A stretch of 64,000 nucleotides of DNA from Epiperipatus broadwayi (taxonomy: Eukaryota > Onychophora > Udeonychophora > Euonychophora > Peripatidae), in NCBI GenBank assembly GCA_028023455.1, contig JAQFVV010006295.1:310001-374000 (forward strand), given 5' to 3'. The translations under genes and the position numbers were made by a program. Under the pieces are notes generated by a model. The model saw only the letters and a program-made list of their open reading frames with translations. It did no database searches and was not told the origin of the DNA. Below are positions 1 through 11,400 of the stretch, piece by piece. Position 1 is the first letter of the stretch; every line of letters begins with the position of its first letter.

Positions 1-565
1 GATGCTAATAAGATTAACATTGAAAAGGTTATATGACAAGAGTGATTTCATATCTCTCAACCTTTTTTCAGCAGTTTTATAAGAAATATTTTGTGGATTA
101 AAATGGGCATTATTTAAGTCATCTAAATTTTTGAAAATGATGTGATTATTTTTGTGAATAATGCTTCAGGAAATGTTGCTAGAATTATTTATATAAGAAA
201 ATAAGATTAAAAATAATTATTAAAAAGAGTAAAATACTGATCAGTGGATTTTCTCAGAAGAATATAATAAAGATTGATAATCATTAAGTAAAAGAAGTTA
301 ATAACTTCAAATATTTTAGTTTATTATTAATACAGTGGAAACATAATGGATGAAATTATTCATAGAATTAAACTTAATGAAATTCTTCTGATAAAAATAA
401 TTTAATATTAAAAAGAAATATTTCTATATTTTTGAAAAAAAAAAAGTTTTTAATAGATGTGTTTTAGAATTTCTTCCATATGGATGTGAGACTTGGACAT
501 TTAGAAGAATAATTCAAAAACTTCAAATCACTCAGCAAAGTATGAATCTCATGCACTTTTTCACT
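1..565 (+). mobile_element. Decayed RTE-type LINE fragment (reverse transcriptase region)
   Basis: No long open frame survives. The DNA nevertheless aligns end to end by eye with the reverse complement of the better RTE copy at 41.2-41.9 kb. Matching stretches, in order, correspond to the RT block before the catalytic motif (around 25-110), the FADD motif region (around 118-165), the GLKINVKKTKVM segment (around 195-230), the INTDGN segment (around 325-350) and the TYGSETFTFNRR segment (around 475-515). The order and orientation are collinear, so this is one element on the + strand that enters from the left edge of the window and ends near 565. Many substitutions, small deletions and A-runs make it non-functional. 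The assignment rests on similarity inside this window plus knowledge of RTE proteins. Confidence 0.8.
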
Positions 566-1693
566 ATGTGTGTATATATTTTGAATCAATAAGTTATTTT
601 AATATTTTATCACTGCTTTCATATTATTAACAAAGTTTAAAATCTAGGAATGATTGACTAAAATCTCAATGTAATTGTTTGATTTTGTAGCATAATTAGC
701 ATTAGAAAATAATTGCTGAAATTATCTATTAGTTTGGTTCTTTATGATTGATCTAAAATCATAATTTTATTAGTGATTTGCCGAAAATTAAATGTTTAAA
801 TTATATTTGTTTAAGTAGTCTATTAAATATTTAAATAAGTATAGACAATAACAGCCTATCTTAAAGTCTTCCAAATTCTTTCCAATTTTTTTTTTAATCA
901 TAGTGGTCCAAAAAATAGGGATTTCATCATTCCATCTCAGATCTTGTACTTTTTTTTTTTTTTTGCTCTAGCCTTAATTTACTTTTGATATTTTTTGCCT
1001 TTTTTTTCTATTTATTATTTCTTTTGTACTTATTTTATATTCTTGGTGAATGTTTGAATCCAGAGCTCCATAGTTTATTGCTGTGAATTAAAGCAAGAAA
1101 ATTGGTTACAAAATTTCATTAACCAATAATAAAATGACAGGATGAAGTTGAATTTAGCATTATAATGAAAGAAAACATATATATATATTGTAACCAACTG
1201 GTTATATAGCTATATTAGAAAAATAAATAATTAGACAGTTGGCAGTATGTTCCTCAGGTTTGAGAATTAAAAAAATTATTTAATTAATGGGAAAAATAAA
1301 ATTTAATTTTCCAATACATATTTTTTATGGGTCTTTATATAACTAAGTATTTAAGTCCCAGCATCATAGTATGAGAATTCTCAAATATTAAATATATTTA
1401 AGAGTATTTAAAAAAAAAAAAAAAAATGTGAAAAACAAAATAAAATTTTAATACATTTGTACATTTTATTTTAAATTAATCAGAATTGTTTTTCTTTCTT
1501 TTTTTCTATTTAATAAAAAGGAAAAATCAAATCAGTACGATTTATCTTTGTTGTTTCTTTGCTAAAAAATTTGGTTTTAATTATAAAGGAATATCAAGAA
1601 TTTTATGTTGTTAAATTTAAGTTCTTGACTTGTTTTTAATCTATGATTAAGAAGATAATTGTCTGAATAATTATAAAATTTTATCTAATTGGT
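566..1693. other. AT-rich stretch without a recognised gene
   Basis: Homopolymer runs dominate (T-run near 950, A-run near 1411) along with short AT repeats. I see no exon, RNA gene or repeat element here. Confidence 0.6.
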
Positions 1694-2460
1694 TGTCATG
1701 AAAGAGACAGATTGTAATTGGCTTGTGGGCAAGGTTCTAGAAAAAAATATATGTGGGGTGAGGAAGTGATAATACCCTAGTTTCTGGAGAGGTTATTCCT
1801 AACTTAATTGTTGAAAAGAGAATAGTCAAATCTTGATCCTGCCGCTGAAAAAGACAGTTGGAGAGAGCATTCAAATCTTAATCCTGCTGCTGATATGAGA
1901 AGAAAGTATTCCTAACTTAGCTGTTGAAGAGAAAGCAATGAAGTTTTTATCCATCTGCTGAAAAGAAAGAAGCAGAAGCCTTTACCAACCTATGGCATAA
2001 CAGCAGGAATCTTAACCAAGCTAATGAATATAACAATAAAAGTTTTTAATCGAGCTTTTAGCATACTATGAGTTTAGCATTAAAAATGATTTGTACAATG
2101 AAAATCATGTGCTATGTTCAGCTAAAAGCTAGGCATCACCTTCCTCTATGTAACCTATCTTCACAGGAAGAAAATGGGGGGAAGATTAAAAAAACCTTTT
2201 AAGCAATCTGCAACCTAGCCTTCAACCAAGAGCATGAAAATCCTACATCTGTCTCATCTGGAAATTCAAAAAGAAAACCAAATGGACAAAAATTGCTATA
2301 GGCCTATGTTTAGAAGCCTTCAAGAAGAGACTCCATTAGGAAAAACTGAAATTGCAACTGGAAAGGATGCCATAACAAGAAAGCTGTGGCTATAGGTATT
2401 ATTTTTATTTATGTGTGCACACTGTAATTTATTTATTTTTGCTAATAAACAATTTTTTTT
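1694..2460. repeat. Higher-GC repeat-like block, possible solo LTR
   Basis: This block stands out from its surroundings by better base balance and by internal near-repeats of about 25-35 bases: ATTCCTAACTTA followed by TGTTGAA occurs near 1795 and 1908, and AATCTTGATCCTGC or AATCTTAATCCTGC near 1831 and 1875. It starts with TGTCATG and ends in a T-rich area with a GCTAATAAAC signal near 2441, as the polyadenylation part of an LTR might. No clean terminal TG...CA pair or target-site duplication could be fixed and there is no coding capacity, so the class is uncertain. Confidence 0.3.
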
Positions 2461-3201
2461 GAAAGCTATTTCACACTTTGTAAGAGAAATTGACTTGGTT
2501 TTAGGAAAAAAGTTTCACAATTAGAAAACTAACTTAATGAAAGTTTTGCTATTATCAATTTTTATAAAAAAAATTATTAACTTTATGAAAAAAAAATTAT
2601 TCTCTTAATCATTCATTCTGTTAATTGTCAGATGTATGGCAGGTCTAAAGAAAATGATGAGTACATAGTCTGAAATACGAACTTTCTTTTCATTATACAT
2701 ATATATTTTATAAAATATTGTTAGATAATGTGTACTACTATGTTAACTGGACCATGATATACAATCAAAAGAAAAATCTGAGAGTTAGAGCACTGCCTGA
2801 GAAGGATCACTCCATGCAGTTGCATGGAAAACACTGCATCCTCAAGCCAACAACAAAACCCTCCATCCATCATCAAAACTAAACTGGAAGTACATTTATT
2901 TCAACAGTCAAAAACTCATTCCAATCTTCAAAATCATGCCTTGATTATCAGTTCAACTTTAAATATGAACTCCTTAAATAAACATTAATATTTCTAATTT
3001 ATAATTGAATTATTACAATCATCCTCTATATTCTTGTCAAATTTCATAGTAATGTGTTTAAATTAATTCTGCATCAAAATATTGTTTTTCAAGTGTATTT
3101 CTGAGTTTCAAGTTATGTTGTCACTGACTATCAGAATCATATATATATATGTGTAATAATATTATAATTCGATGACTGTATTTCTTCAAAGCAATATACG
3201 T
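2461..3201. other. AT-rich stretch without a recognised gene
   Basis: Only a patch at about 2765-2910 has mixed base composition and might be an old repeat fragment. It has no open frame or RNA signature that I recognise. Confidence 0.5.
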
Positions 3202-3432
3202 AATTATATAATTGAATATTTATAAATACAGTAATCAAATATATGTAAAGTATAACTTTAAAAATTTTATCCCACTTAGGAGTGCTTTTGACTATCCTCA
3301 TAGTCTTTGTAGCGCTTTTGACTATCCTAATAGTCTTTGTCAACTACAAATATTATGAGGATAGTCTAAAGCACTCCTAAGTGGCTAAAAAATTTTAAAG
3401 TTCCTGTATTTATAAATATTCAATTATATAAT
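3202..3432. repeat. Fold-back (hairpin) element with duplicated 30-bp loop units
   Basis: The left arm (about 3202-3303) is the inverse of the right arm (about 3352-3432). Matching segments include AATTATATAATTGAATATTT against its complement near 3410-3432, and CCACTTAGGAGTGC against GCACTCCTAAGTGG at 3371-3384. The left arm has about 20 extra bases near 3231-3252. Between the arms two direct 30-bp units (3281-3310 and 3311-3340) differ at two bases, and each carries the small palindrome GACTAT..ATAGTC. This looks like a non-coding fold-back or MITE-type element. It could extrude as a hairpin or be read out as a stem-loop RNA. Confidence 0.8.
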
Positions 3433-3474
3433 TTCATATATATATATGTTAAAACGAAGATTTGCACGGGTTAA

Positions 3475-3606
3475 ATATATAAAATACATATTTTGCGGGT
3501 TCATCTGTGTTAAAAACTTTTAATATTAATATATTAATATATTACATATATTAATATTAAAAGTTTTTAACGCGGATGAACCCGCAAAATATGTATTTTA
3601 TATATA
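3475..3606. repeat. Long near-perfect palindrome
   Basis: Two arms of about 56 bases (3475-3530 and 3551-3606) are inverse copies, with only two mismatches seen in the GGGTTCATCTGTGTTAAAAA / TTTTTAACGCGGATGAACCC part. They are separated by about 20 AT-only bases. The palindrome directly follows the fold-back element ending at 3432. No coding potential; MITE-like or cruciform-forming DNA. Confidence 0.85.
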
Positions 3607-4645
3607 TGAAATAAATAACAGAAATAGAAGATATACAAAATATATAAAAATTCAAATGAACAAAGAAAGATGTGTTTATAAAATAGTAAAAGAGATCTAT
3701 GAATAAATGAAGAATGGAAAACAATAGCAAAGTGATTGATAACTTTTTAGTCTTAAGATATTTATTTTTGTTTTTTTTAATTTAATACTAAACTTATCAG
3801 ATGCATTTCAAAGCTGTTTGTATTTTCTGTTTATTTCCTTCAATACAAATTTATAGATCAGAAAAACAAACAGCTTTACAACTTAAGCATGTTCTTTTAT
3901 TTTTGAGAGAAAATATAAAGTTATTGAGAAGACTTCTATTTCTACTGAAGTAGATAGAGACAACATGATTGATATAATATATCAAAATGTCAAAATAGAA
4001 TTATTTGTAAGAGTTACTTTTTGAATATCAATTACCACACAGAATCATTTGCTAAGAATTATGAGTTGGTATACTATTTTAAAATTTGTCTTACTATTTT
4101 TGATTTAATATTATCATTTATGAAAATAATATATTACTATAAATTTTACCAATACTCGAAAATAATTTTTATTATTTAAAATTCTCTCCTTCGCCAAGAT
4201 TTTTTTAAAATAGAATCCAATTTCTTATTTCATTTAATAAGTAAAAAGTACTTATTTTATTAATTTTTTTCTTGAGTTTTTTTGTGTGGGTGTGATTTAT
4301 GTTTTATCATAACTATTTTCTGCTGCTAAATCTTTTTTGTTTCTGAATAATTTTATATGTTAATTATATTTTTATCACACATATTTTAGACATTGTTCCT
4401 ATTATTAATTGATATTTTTTTATATCTGATAATGCATCTAAGATAATGTGGGAAGTTATAAGAGAGAATTTTAGGTTTATCCAGTAGTACATTTGGTTGG
4501 CATTTATAGTATTGTTTAGATAGTTGATTATTACTTGAAACATCATAATAACTATTAATTTAATTAAATAACCAAATTTCAAATGTTGATGTTGATTGTT
4601 TATTTTTAAATTTTTTAATTGTATAAATTTTTTATTTGTATTTAG
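3607..4645 (+). other. 3' end of the last acetyl-CoA synthetase intron
   Basis: The residues expected just before the 4646 exon in this family (the adenylation hinge and the SGHLLST region) are not found upstream in the window. The intron is therefore longer than 4.6 kb and includes the elements listed above. It ends with the acceptor TTTATTTGTATTTAG at 4631-4645. Apart from AT runs nothing else is recognised here. Confidence 0.6.
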
Positions 4646-4860
4646 TTCGTTCTAAAATTGGTCCTTTTGCTGAACCAGATGGTATTCAAAATGCTCCAGC
4701 TCTCCCAAAGACAAGATCTGGAAAAATTATGAGAAGAGTTTTACGGAAGATAGCCTGTAATGAACAGGACTTTGGAGATCTGAGCACCTTAGCTGATGAT
4801 AGTGTGATTGCTTCTTTGATTGAATATCGTAAGCAATGTCTCTTGACATCTTCACTTTAA
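4646..4860 (+). CDS. Acetyl-CoA synthetase, terminal coding exon (partial)
   Basis: Acetyl-CoA synthetase (AMP-forming, ACSS2/AcsA family) makes acetyl-CoA from acetate, ATP and CoA. This exon encodes the very C-terminus, about 71 residues. The visible sequence (V)[14 protein letters not shown], then the catalytic-loop motif [12 protein letters not shown], then STLADDSVI is diagnostic. The Lys of the SGK motif is the conserved adenylation lysine and the known acetylation site in the family. The exon begins right after the acceptor AG at 4644-4645, with two bases completing a split Val codon (phase 2), and ends with TAA at 4858-4860. An in-frame TTG upstream is intronic and not a start. No frameshift or stop breaks the exon, so the gene is probably active. 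ACSS2 is the likeliest paralogue, but this short end does not exclude a mitochondrial ACSS1-type protein. Confidence 0.95.
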
Positions 4861-5262
4861 AGAGTACTATTTATATTTTGTTTGTGCTATTGTAGTAACT
4901 GATGGTAAACTTGTTTATATAGAGAGAGAAATATTTTGTTGCAGCTTTGTTAAAACATTCTCATTTTATATATAGAAAATATATGTATTATGTTATGACA
5001 GTTTTTGTTATTGAAATATAAATTTTTTTAATGTTTCAGCATTGTATTTATATAGAAATCTATATTTGTCAAAAGATTTGGAAACTTTTATTGAGTATAT
5101 TTATTAATAATTTTTTATTAACTTTTTATTTTTATAATGATTTTTTTTTTAATTATCTGATTGTTTGCTTTCGGTAAGAATCTCCTTTATTTATTTGTTT
5201 ATTTATTTTGATGTACTAAAGAAACTTTTGAAGTTTTAAGTAAATGATATATCTACTAAGAA
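4861..5262 (+). other. Likely 3' UTR of the acetyl-CoA synthetase gene
   Basis: AT-rich sequence after the stop codon with no further open frame. No canonical AATAAA occurs before the SINE insertion at 5275. The first AATAAA hexamers are at 5531-5536 and 5701-5706. Either an AT-rich variant signal is used or the SINE lies inside the 3' UTR. Confidence 0.45.
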
Positions 5263-5393
5263 CTATAAATAGGCGTCTTGCATTGGTGGTCGAGAGGTCA
5301 GCGCGACTGCTTTGCAGTTGCAAGCAGTTGCCTGGGTTGTGGGTTCGCGTTCCGGCTGATGCTATGACACTTAAAAAAAACCTATAAATAGGC
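5263..5393 (+). mobile_element. Short tRNA-Gly-like SINE, copy 1, with 12-bp target-site duplication
   Basis: The body (5275-5381) starts with a tRNA-like region. GCATTGGTGG opens the acceptor stem and box A area, an internal promoter box-B-like GGGTTCGCGTTCC follows, and the matching acceptor end is CTGATGC. After that come TATGACACTT and an A8 tail. A perfect 12-bp direct repeat CTATAAATAGGC flanks it at 5263-5274 and 5382-5393, which proves insertion by target-primed reverse transcription. The anticodon arm is disrupted by an insertion, so this is not a working tRNA gene. The copy may lie in the 3' UTR of the acetyl-CoA synthetase gene. Confidence 0.9.
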
Positions 5394-7039
5394 AAATTTG
5401 CTTGAGGCCATTATCAGATAGTGTATATACAGGATTTATATATATGAACATGCAGTAACATTTCACTGTATTAAGAACAAATTTAAATTTTGTTTCAGTT
5501 TTATCAAAAATATCAATACATACATTGGTGAATAAAATATATCCCATATTTTATATTTGAAACCATTTGTGACATCATTAATTTGGGCCTCAGTTTGTTT
5601 CTTTTGTCAGCAAATGGGAGAATCTATTAAAGTTGGGCATTTGAGATTTGGTTATAAAAATTAGAATGATTTTCTTTGATGTTGTAACTTCTACAATAGT
5701 AATAAAATTCATAGCATTTTTTAAAAATAAAAAATAAAATAAATTTTACATTTTCTTAAGAACTTGAAATAAATTATTTTAAAATTTTAAAGAATTTTTT
5801 TTTTCCCAAAATTGATTTTTTTTTTCCTATTCAATAAAGTGATATGTATAAATTTTATTCAGAAAATTTTAAAAATGCTTATTTTTTAAAAGCAAAAATT
5901 AATAAGTAAAAAAATAATCGTTTTAATTTTTTATAATATTAAAAAAAAAAGTTCTATTTCAATTTGAAATGTGCTTCTTTTAACTTAAAAATGACATCTT
6001 TTATTTGCAAATCTTTACAGATTATTTGATACTTAATTTCACATGTTAAGATAAATAATAAATTGTAGAAAATATCTGAAAATCTAACACAAAGCTTGTT
6101 TTTTAATGTAAACAAAACTTTTTATGTCTATAAAGCAATACTTACATATATAATATAGATTTTTTTTTAAAACTCAAACAGTTTATTTTAACAACTCAAT
6201 GAAGTGAAACTTTTTTAATGAGTCACATTTTTACCACTAATATATATGTATATACTCTACCTAAATCAACTTCTTAACCACTTTAGATCTATAAATTAAC
6301 TATTTTTTCCCTTGGAAATACAAATATATATTTATAATATATAACATGTATACCAGACACACACATATACAGAATTAAATAGTGGATAGTATCATATATA
6401 GAGCTTTTTATTTTATATTTTTGTCATTATTGAGGTTTAAAAATTTACATTTTATTATTAATTTTTTATTCTTGTATTAATTATACAAAAAATAGGTTTT
6501 GATAGCTATATTTTAGTTATTATTATTATCATCTATCTACACACAAATATATTTAACTTATCATCTTTGACATTGAATTTATTTCAGTTTCACATCACCA
6601 AAAATATACATATATATGTAAATTTAATGATTATAAAACAGATAAGTTCAACATCAGATATGATAACAATAGGATTTGCGTCAAGGATAAGGATAAAATC
6701 AATTTATTTAACTGTTGTTTTAGGAAATGAATTTTTTCCCCTTGATTTTTTTTTTTTTTACATGATTGAATAGCTGAACATTCTATGCTTTAATAGCACA
6801 TTCTCAATGACAATACGAAATATAACATCATGTCATTTTCAATTAGCATCTGGCATCGTATTAATTCATTGTATTTCTTCATGTTTTTTGTTATACATTG
6901 TAGATAATCTTTCTCATTGATGAAAGGCAGTAGCTGGATACTAGTCTGGAAATTTGGTTGATGTTATCATATAGGGACCTTTGATTAATTGAACTTATAA
7001 TAAATAGCACTAGAGTAGAAAGGCCAGCAATTGTCTACA
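5394..7039. other. AT-rich stretch without a recognised gene
   Basis: Long A and T runs and short AT dinucleotide repeats. Candidate polyadenylation hexamers for the upstream gene are at 5531 and 5701. No exon is supported. Confidence 0.55.
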
Positions 7040-7112
7040 AAATTTTGGATACAATAATAATACAGATTTTATTAGTTAAATTTTGGATACAATAATACAG
7101 ATTTTATTAGTT
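7040..7112. repeat. Tandem duplication of a 38-bp unit
   Basis: The unit starting AAATTTTGGATACAATAAT and ending ACAGATTTTATTAGTT occurs at 7040-7077 and again at 7078-7112. The second copy lacks one AAT triplet. It is otherwise identical, so the duplication is recent. Confidence 0.9.
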
Positions 7113-8325
7113 AGATTATAAAAAATTAATATAATTATACTAATTTCTTCTAATAGTGTGATAGGCATGAACTTTTCAAATCACAAATTAATATTTGTTT
7201 ATTCTAAAATAATTTTCTTTTCACTAATAGTCAAAAAAAAATAAAGCATTCATGAAATTATGCTAATTAAATAATTAAAGAACTATTGATAATAATGATT
7301 GTTCAAGTAAAAGAGCATAGATATTAATTCCACTCTTTAACAACATATTCTTAACTTAAATGTTCATGTGTAAGTTTCTAAAACTATTTGTGATTATACA
7401 GATTCACTGTGAATCTCTCTGTCATAAAATGTTAGTTTTTTTTTTTTTTTCTTATTCTATTTAAAGAAATTTTTGTAAATTTGTTATTCCATAAACAAGA
7501 AATTAAGCTAGGCTTCTAGAACTTAAAATTTCATTTTGATTTGATGTTTTTATTTTGTATTGTTTTTTTGTCTGCCGAGTTAAAATTTCTCTTGAAGATA
7601 TAGATTCATCCATTTCCTTTGATGGCCTGGGCTCCATATTTAATTCTACAGAATTTAATTTACTACCTTCTCTTATGAGTCAATGTAGTTTTAAAAAAAT
7701 GATTTTTATTTATTGATGAAATGAAATGACATCTCTTCATTTATATATATTTCTCTATAATATTATAAATACATATGATAGCCTGGGATATTTTAAAAAA
7801 ATGTTATTATTGATCATCTTCCCAATTTTTTTCTTAAGAAAATGATTATTTTTCTTGGTTAACTCAAATTCATTTTATTTACCAATGACTGACCAAAAAA
7901 TTATTGAATTGACTTGCTATAATAAGAAAATAAGTTGAGCTTTGAATTAGCATTTTAAACTTTTCATAAGCCTGCCTATACTAAAAAAGTATCCGAATTA
8001 AAATAATAGCAGCTAAATATATGTGTATACAATTTATTAAAAATAACATATTAAACAGAAAACAAATTTAAACTTCAATTAAAATTAAGTTTAAATGAAG
8101 TGCAAAACAAATGGAATAAAATTAATAAAAAAAAATTTATAATCATTAGTTAAATAAAATAATTTAATGTTATATTGCAATATTTTGAAAATGTCCTAAT
8201 TTTAAAATGATATAAAACTCAGAAGTGTTTTAAACTTCATTTATTTTCAAATTTAAACATTTATAAAATAACTTTACAAAGTCATTAGTTACATCCGCCT
8301 TTGTAAATATTAAATAATTTAAATT
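7113..8325. other. AT-rich stretch without a recognised gene
   Basis: No open frame, RNA gene or repeat element recognised. Confidence 0.5.
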
Positions 8326-8343
8326 AAAAGTCTATTCTAGTTA

Positions 8344-8435
8344 AGCATTGGGGCCTAGCGGTTAGCATAGCTGCCTTCCAAGCAGCTCATCCGGATTCGC
8401 TTCTCGGTCAATGCATTTGACATATGAAAAAAAAA
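8344..8435 (+). mobile_element. Short tRNA-Gly(TCC)-like SINE, copy 2
   Basis: This copy keeps the clearest tRNA shape. The acceptor stem is GCATTGG with TCAATGC, the D-arm region is TAGCGGTTAGC, and the anticodon stem-loop GCTGC-CTTCCAA-GCAGC puts TCC (glycine) in the loop. A T-arm CCGGATTCGCTTCTCGG follows, then TTTGACATATG and an A9 tail. Imperfect flanks AAAAGTCTATTCTAGTTA and AAAAGTATCTTCTAACTG look like a decayed target-site duplication. The T-loop departs from the tRNA consensus and the poly(A) tail marks a retroposed copy rather than a functional tRNA-Gly gene. Confidence 0.85.
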
Positions 8436-11400
8436 GTATCTTCTAACTGGTATAATTATTAATTAATAAAATCTCAATGTTTAAAAATCTTTTGGCTTCA
8501 ACAATAGCTGAAATTTCAATTTCAGCCGATGTGAAAGCTCTTCATTGCTATACTGTTTTATTTATGTAGAAAAATTTTGACACATTAAAATTCACTGGAA
8601 TTTGGAATAATTCACAGACTACAAAGTTTAATTTTTTAGAAATTTCAGAAAATATAGCACTTCTTGATTTACTGATGGCATACAAAATAGGCTTGTGCTT
8701 TGAGACAAATTTTTATCAAATCATTAATAAATCAAGTCAAAAAAAAAATTAATTGATAACGTTGATGTTTTAAATAAAAATTAAATTATATTAATTGTTC
8801 ACCAGTCAAATGTAGTTCAGACTAGTACAAATGCCAAATATATATTTATTTTTCCTGCACTGTGTTGATTAATTGATTATTCTGAATTTAAAGATAAATT
8901 CTCATATTTCCAGATTTCTTTCAATCTGCTTGTACAGTGTAACCTTCAAAAATAAGTCAACTTGTTCTTGTAAAAGTCAAATAATTGAAGTTTTTATCTA
9001 ACTTAATCTTAGCCAATAAATACAAGATGGTTAATTAATATGAAAATATTTAATATAAGTATACAAAATAAATCACTTTAATTATGCATCTATTTCCATG
9101 CAATTTTATTTTTATTTGTCTTTCTATTTATGCTAATAATTTCACTTGCCTAGTAGTCAAAATTGTAACTATAAATGTAATGAAATTGCAATGAAATATG
9201 CACATGAGTAAAGTGACTATTATTTATATTGAAATAATATAACCAATGCAAAAGAAAAAAAGATAGAATAAATGGATTCTTATTATAAATATATCAAATA
9301 TTATGAAAATGATGTGGTCTCTATAACAGATAATCTTACTTATGATGAAATTGAATCTATAAAAACCTGTAATTGAAAAAAAAAAAAACAGTGTAAACTA
9401 TAGCAAAAGAAAATTTCAATTAATCCTTGATCCTGGACAAATTAATTATCAAAGATTTAGTTGCTTTTTTTTTTAAATATTCTCTTGAAATACTAATAAA
9501 ATAAAAGATGTCATTTGAATATTATTTATATATTAATATTACATTTGGTAAAGGGTTTTTTGAAAGGCTTCATAGTATATTGCCTAGAGCATTTGTTTTC
9601 CATGGCCACAACTAGGAATTTAATTTAGCTAGCTATGCAATTATTGTTTAGTAAAAAGACAGCAAACTGTTGTTGGTTTTTTTATTTTATGTTGTATTGT
9701 GCAGTATGTGGACATTTGTGAATATTTTTTAACTTAAGAAATTACATATGTGTAGCACATATAAAAACTAAAGAGCAAGTTTATGCTATAACTGTTTGCC
9801 ATTCAAAATTTTTCATAAGTAAAATAAAAGTTTTATTAAATGATTAAATTTGCCATTAAAATTTAAAATTTTTAGCAAAAAAAAAGTCTGAGAGATTGAG
9901 AAATTTTTTAGCTTTAATCAATTAAAGATTTTAGAAATTGATTATTACTGTGCACTTTTTTTTCAGCTGTTATTTTTATAAATAAGTTAACAATATTGTG
10001 TATGCATTACCATTTATTATTATTTATTAATTAATAATTTATTGGATAATCTTAAAATAATTACTGGAATATAATCGAAACTTGTGTTATAATAAAACTT
10101 AATCTAATATTTGAAAGAGAGATTACAATATCAATAAATGGGGCGTTTTTTTTTTCTAGTAGTAAATTCAATGTTATGCATGTGTTTTTTAATCATTAAA
10201 TTGTATTTCAATATTAGGAATAATTTATATTGATGTTAAAAAAAATATTAAATCAGAAACTCTTATATAAGTTTATATTACTAAAAAAATTGTTTTTAAT
10301 TATTCAGTTTACAAATATGCCTCTGTGTGTATGTATATGTAATATCAATTATGGAATTTATGCTTCTGATTTTGATTTAAAAAGTTTTTAATTTTTTTAA
10401 TAATAGCCCAATGCTTTGAAGTTATATACATTAATTATGTTTATTGGGACCTTGTGCACAGTTAATACAAGTTTCATCTATATTGTCTATAATTTGGTTT
10501 CAAATCCCAGTTGAATAAAACTTGAACATTTCTTCTAGAATTTTTCATTCAGGTAGTTGGCCTGAAAACAATCAAACTAAATTTCAAATATTGGTCAAAT
10601 GGATATCTGGCTATTTTTGCTAGAAAATGGAAAACTGTTCAAACTTCACCTAGAAATTGGCAAGTCTAGTATGATTTTTAGTATTCTTTTATGAATATGG
10701 GCTATTTAAAGCTAATTCTTTAAATATGTCTATTTTTAAAAATTATAATTTGTTATCTAGAATAAAATCTCTGGGTTTCATTGAATTTGTTTTTATTTCA
10801 GCCCCTGTACAGTGTAACAAAATGTTAAATGACAGAATTAGAGCAAAATATTGTAGTCGATTGTTAACTGAATCGTTCTGTTTTTTTTTAAATGAGTTCA
10901 GTTAACTAAATGGTACTATTATGCTCATATATCACATGATCTTATTCTTTTGTTGTAATTTTTATTAGATTTGGAGAAAAAAATGTAAATAGTGTAAAAT
11001 AATACAATCTAAAAGTAGAAACAGGCCACTGAAATCTGATGCAGTATTTTTATTTTTAATGTGATGGCAATTTTAAAAATAGCGTTATATATATGAAATT
11101 TACATAAATAAAATATGTATACCTTACTTGATCATAATCATGTTTGTTTTGATCATCTTTTTTATTATAATTTATTAACTTAAAAAAATATTTGTGTATG
11201 AATTTTTTTCATTTTTAGGTATTATTGACATTAATAATTATATTATATTTATTTGCTTTTATATATATATATTGTTAGACTAGTTATTGCTTTATTTAGC
11301 TTTATAAATTTTGTTAGCAATCTGTGCTATCAACTATTAATATTACCATAAAATTTATTGTTTAAATTATCTAGTATTTTGTCATGGGATCAAAGGGTTT

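Noticed and set aside
8344-8415. Functional tRNA-Gly(TCC) gene
   Set aside because: The cloverleaf is nearly complete, but the T-loop deviates from consensus, and the copy is followed by a family tail plus poly(A) and flanked by a decayed duplication, so it is a SINE copy.
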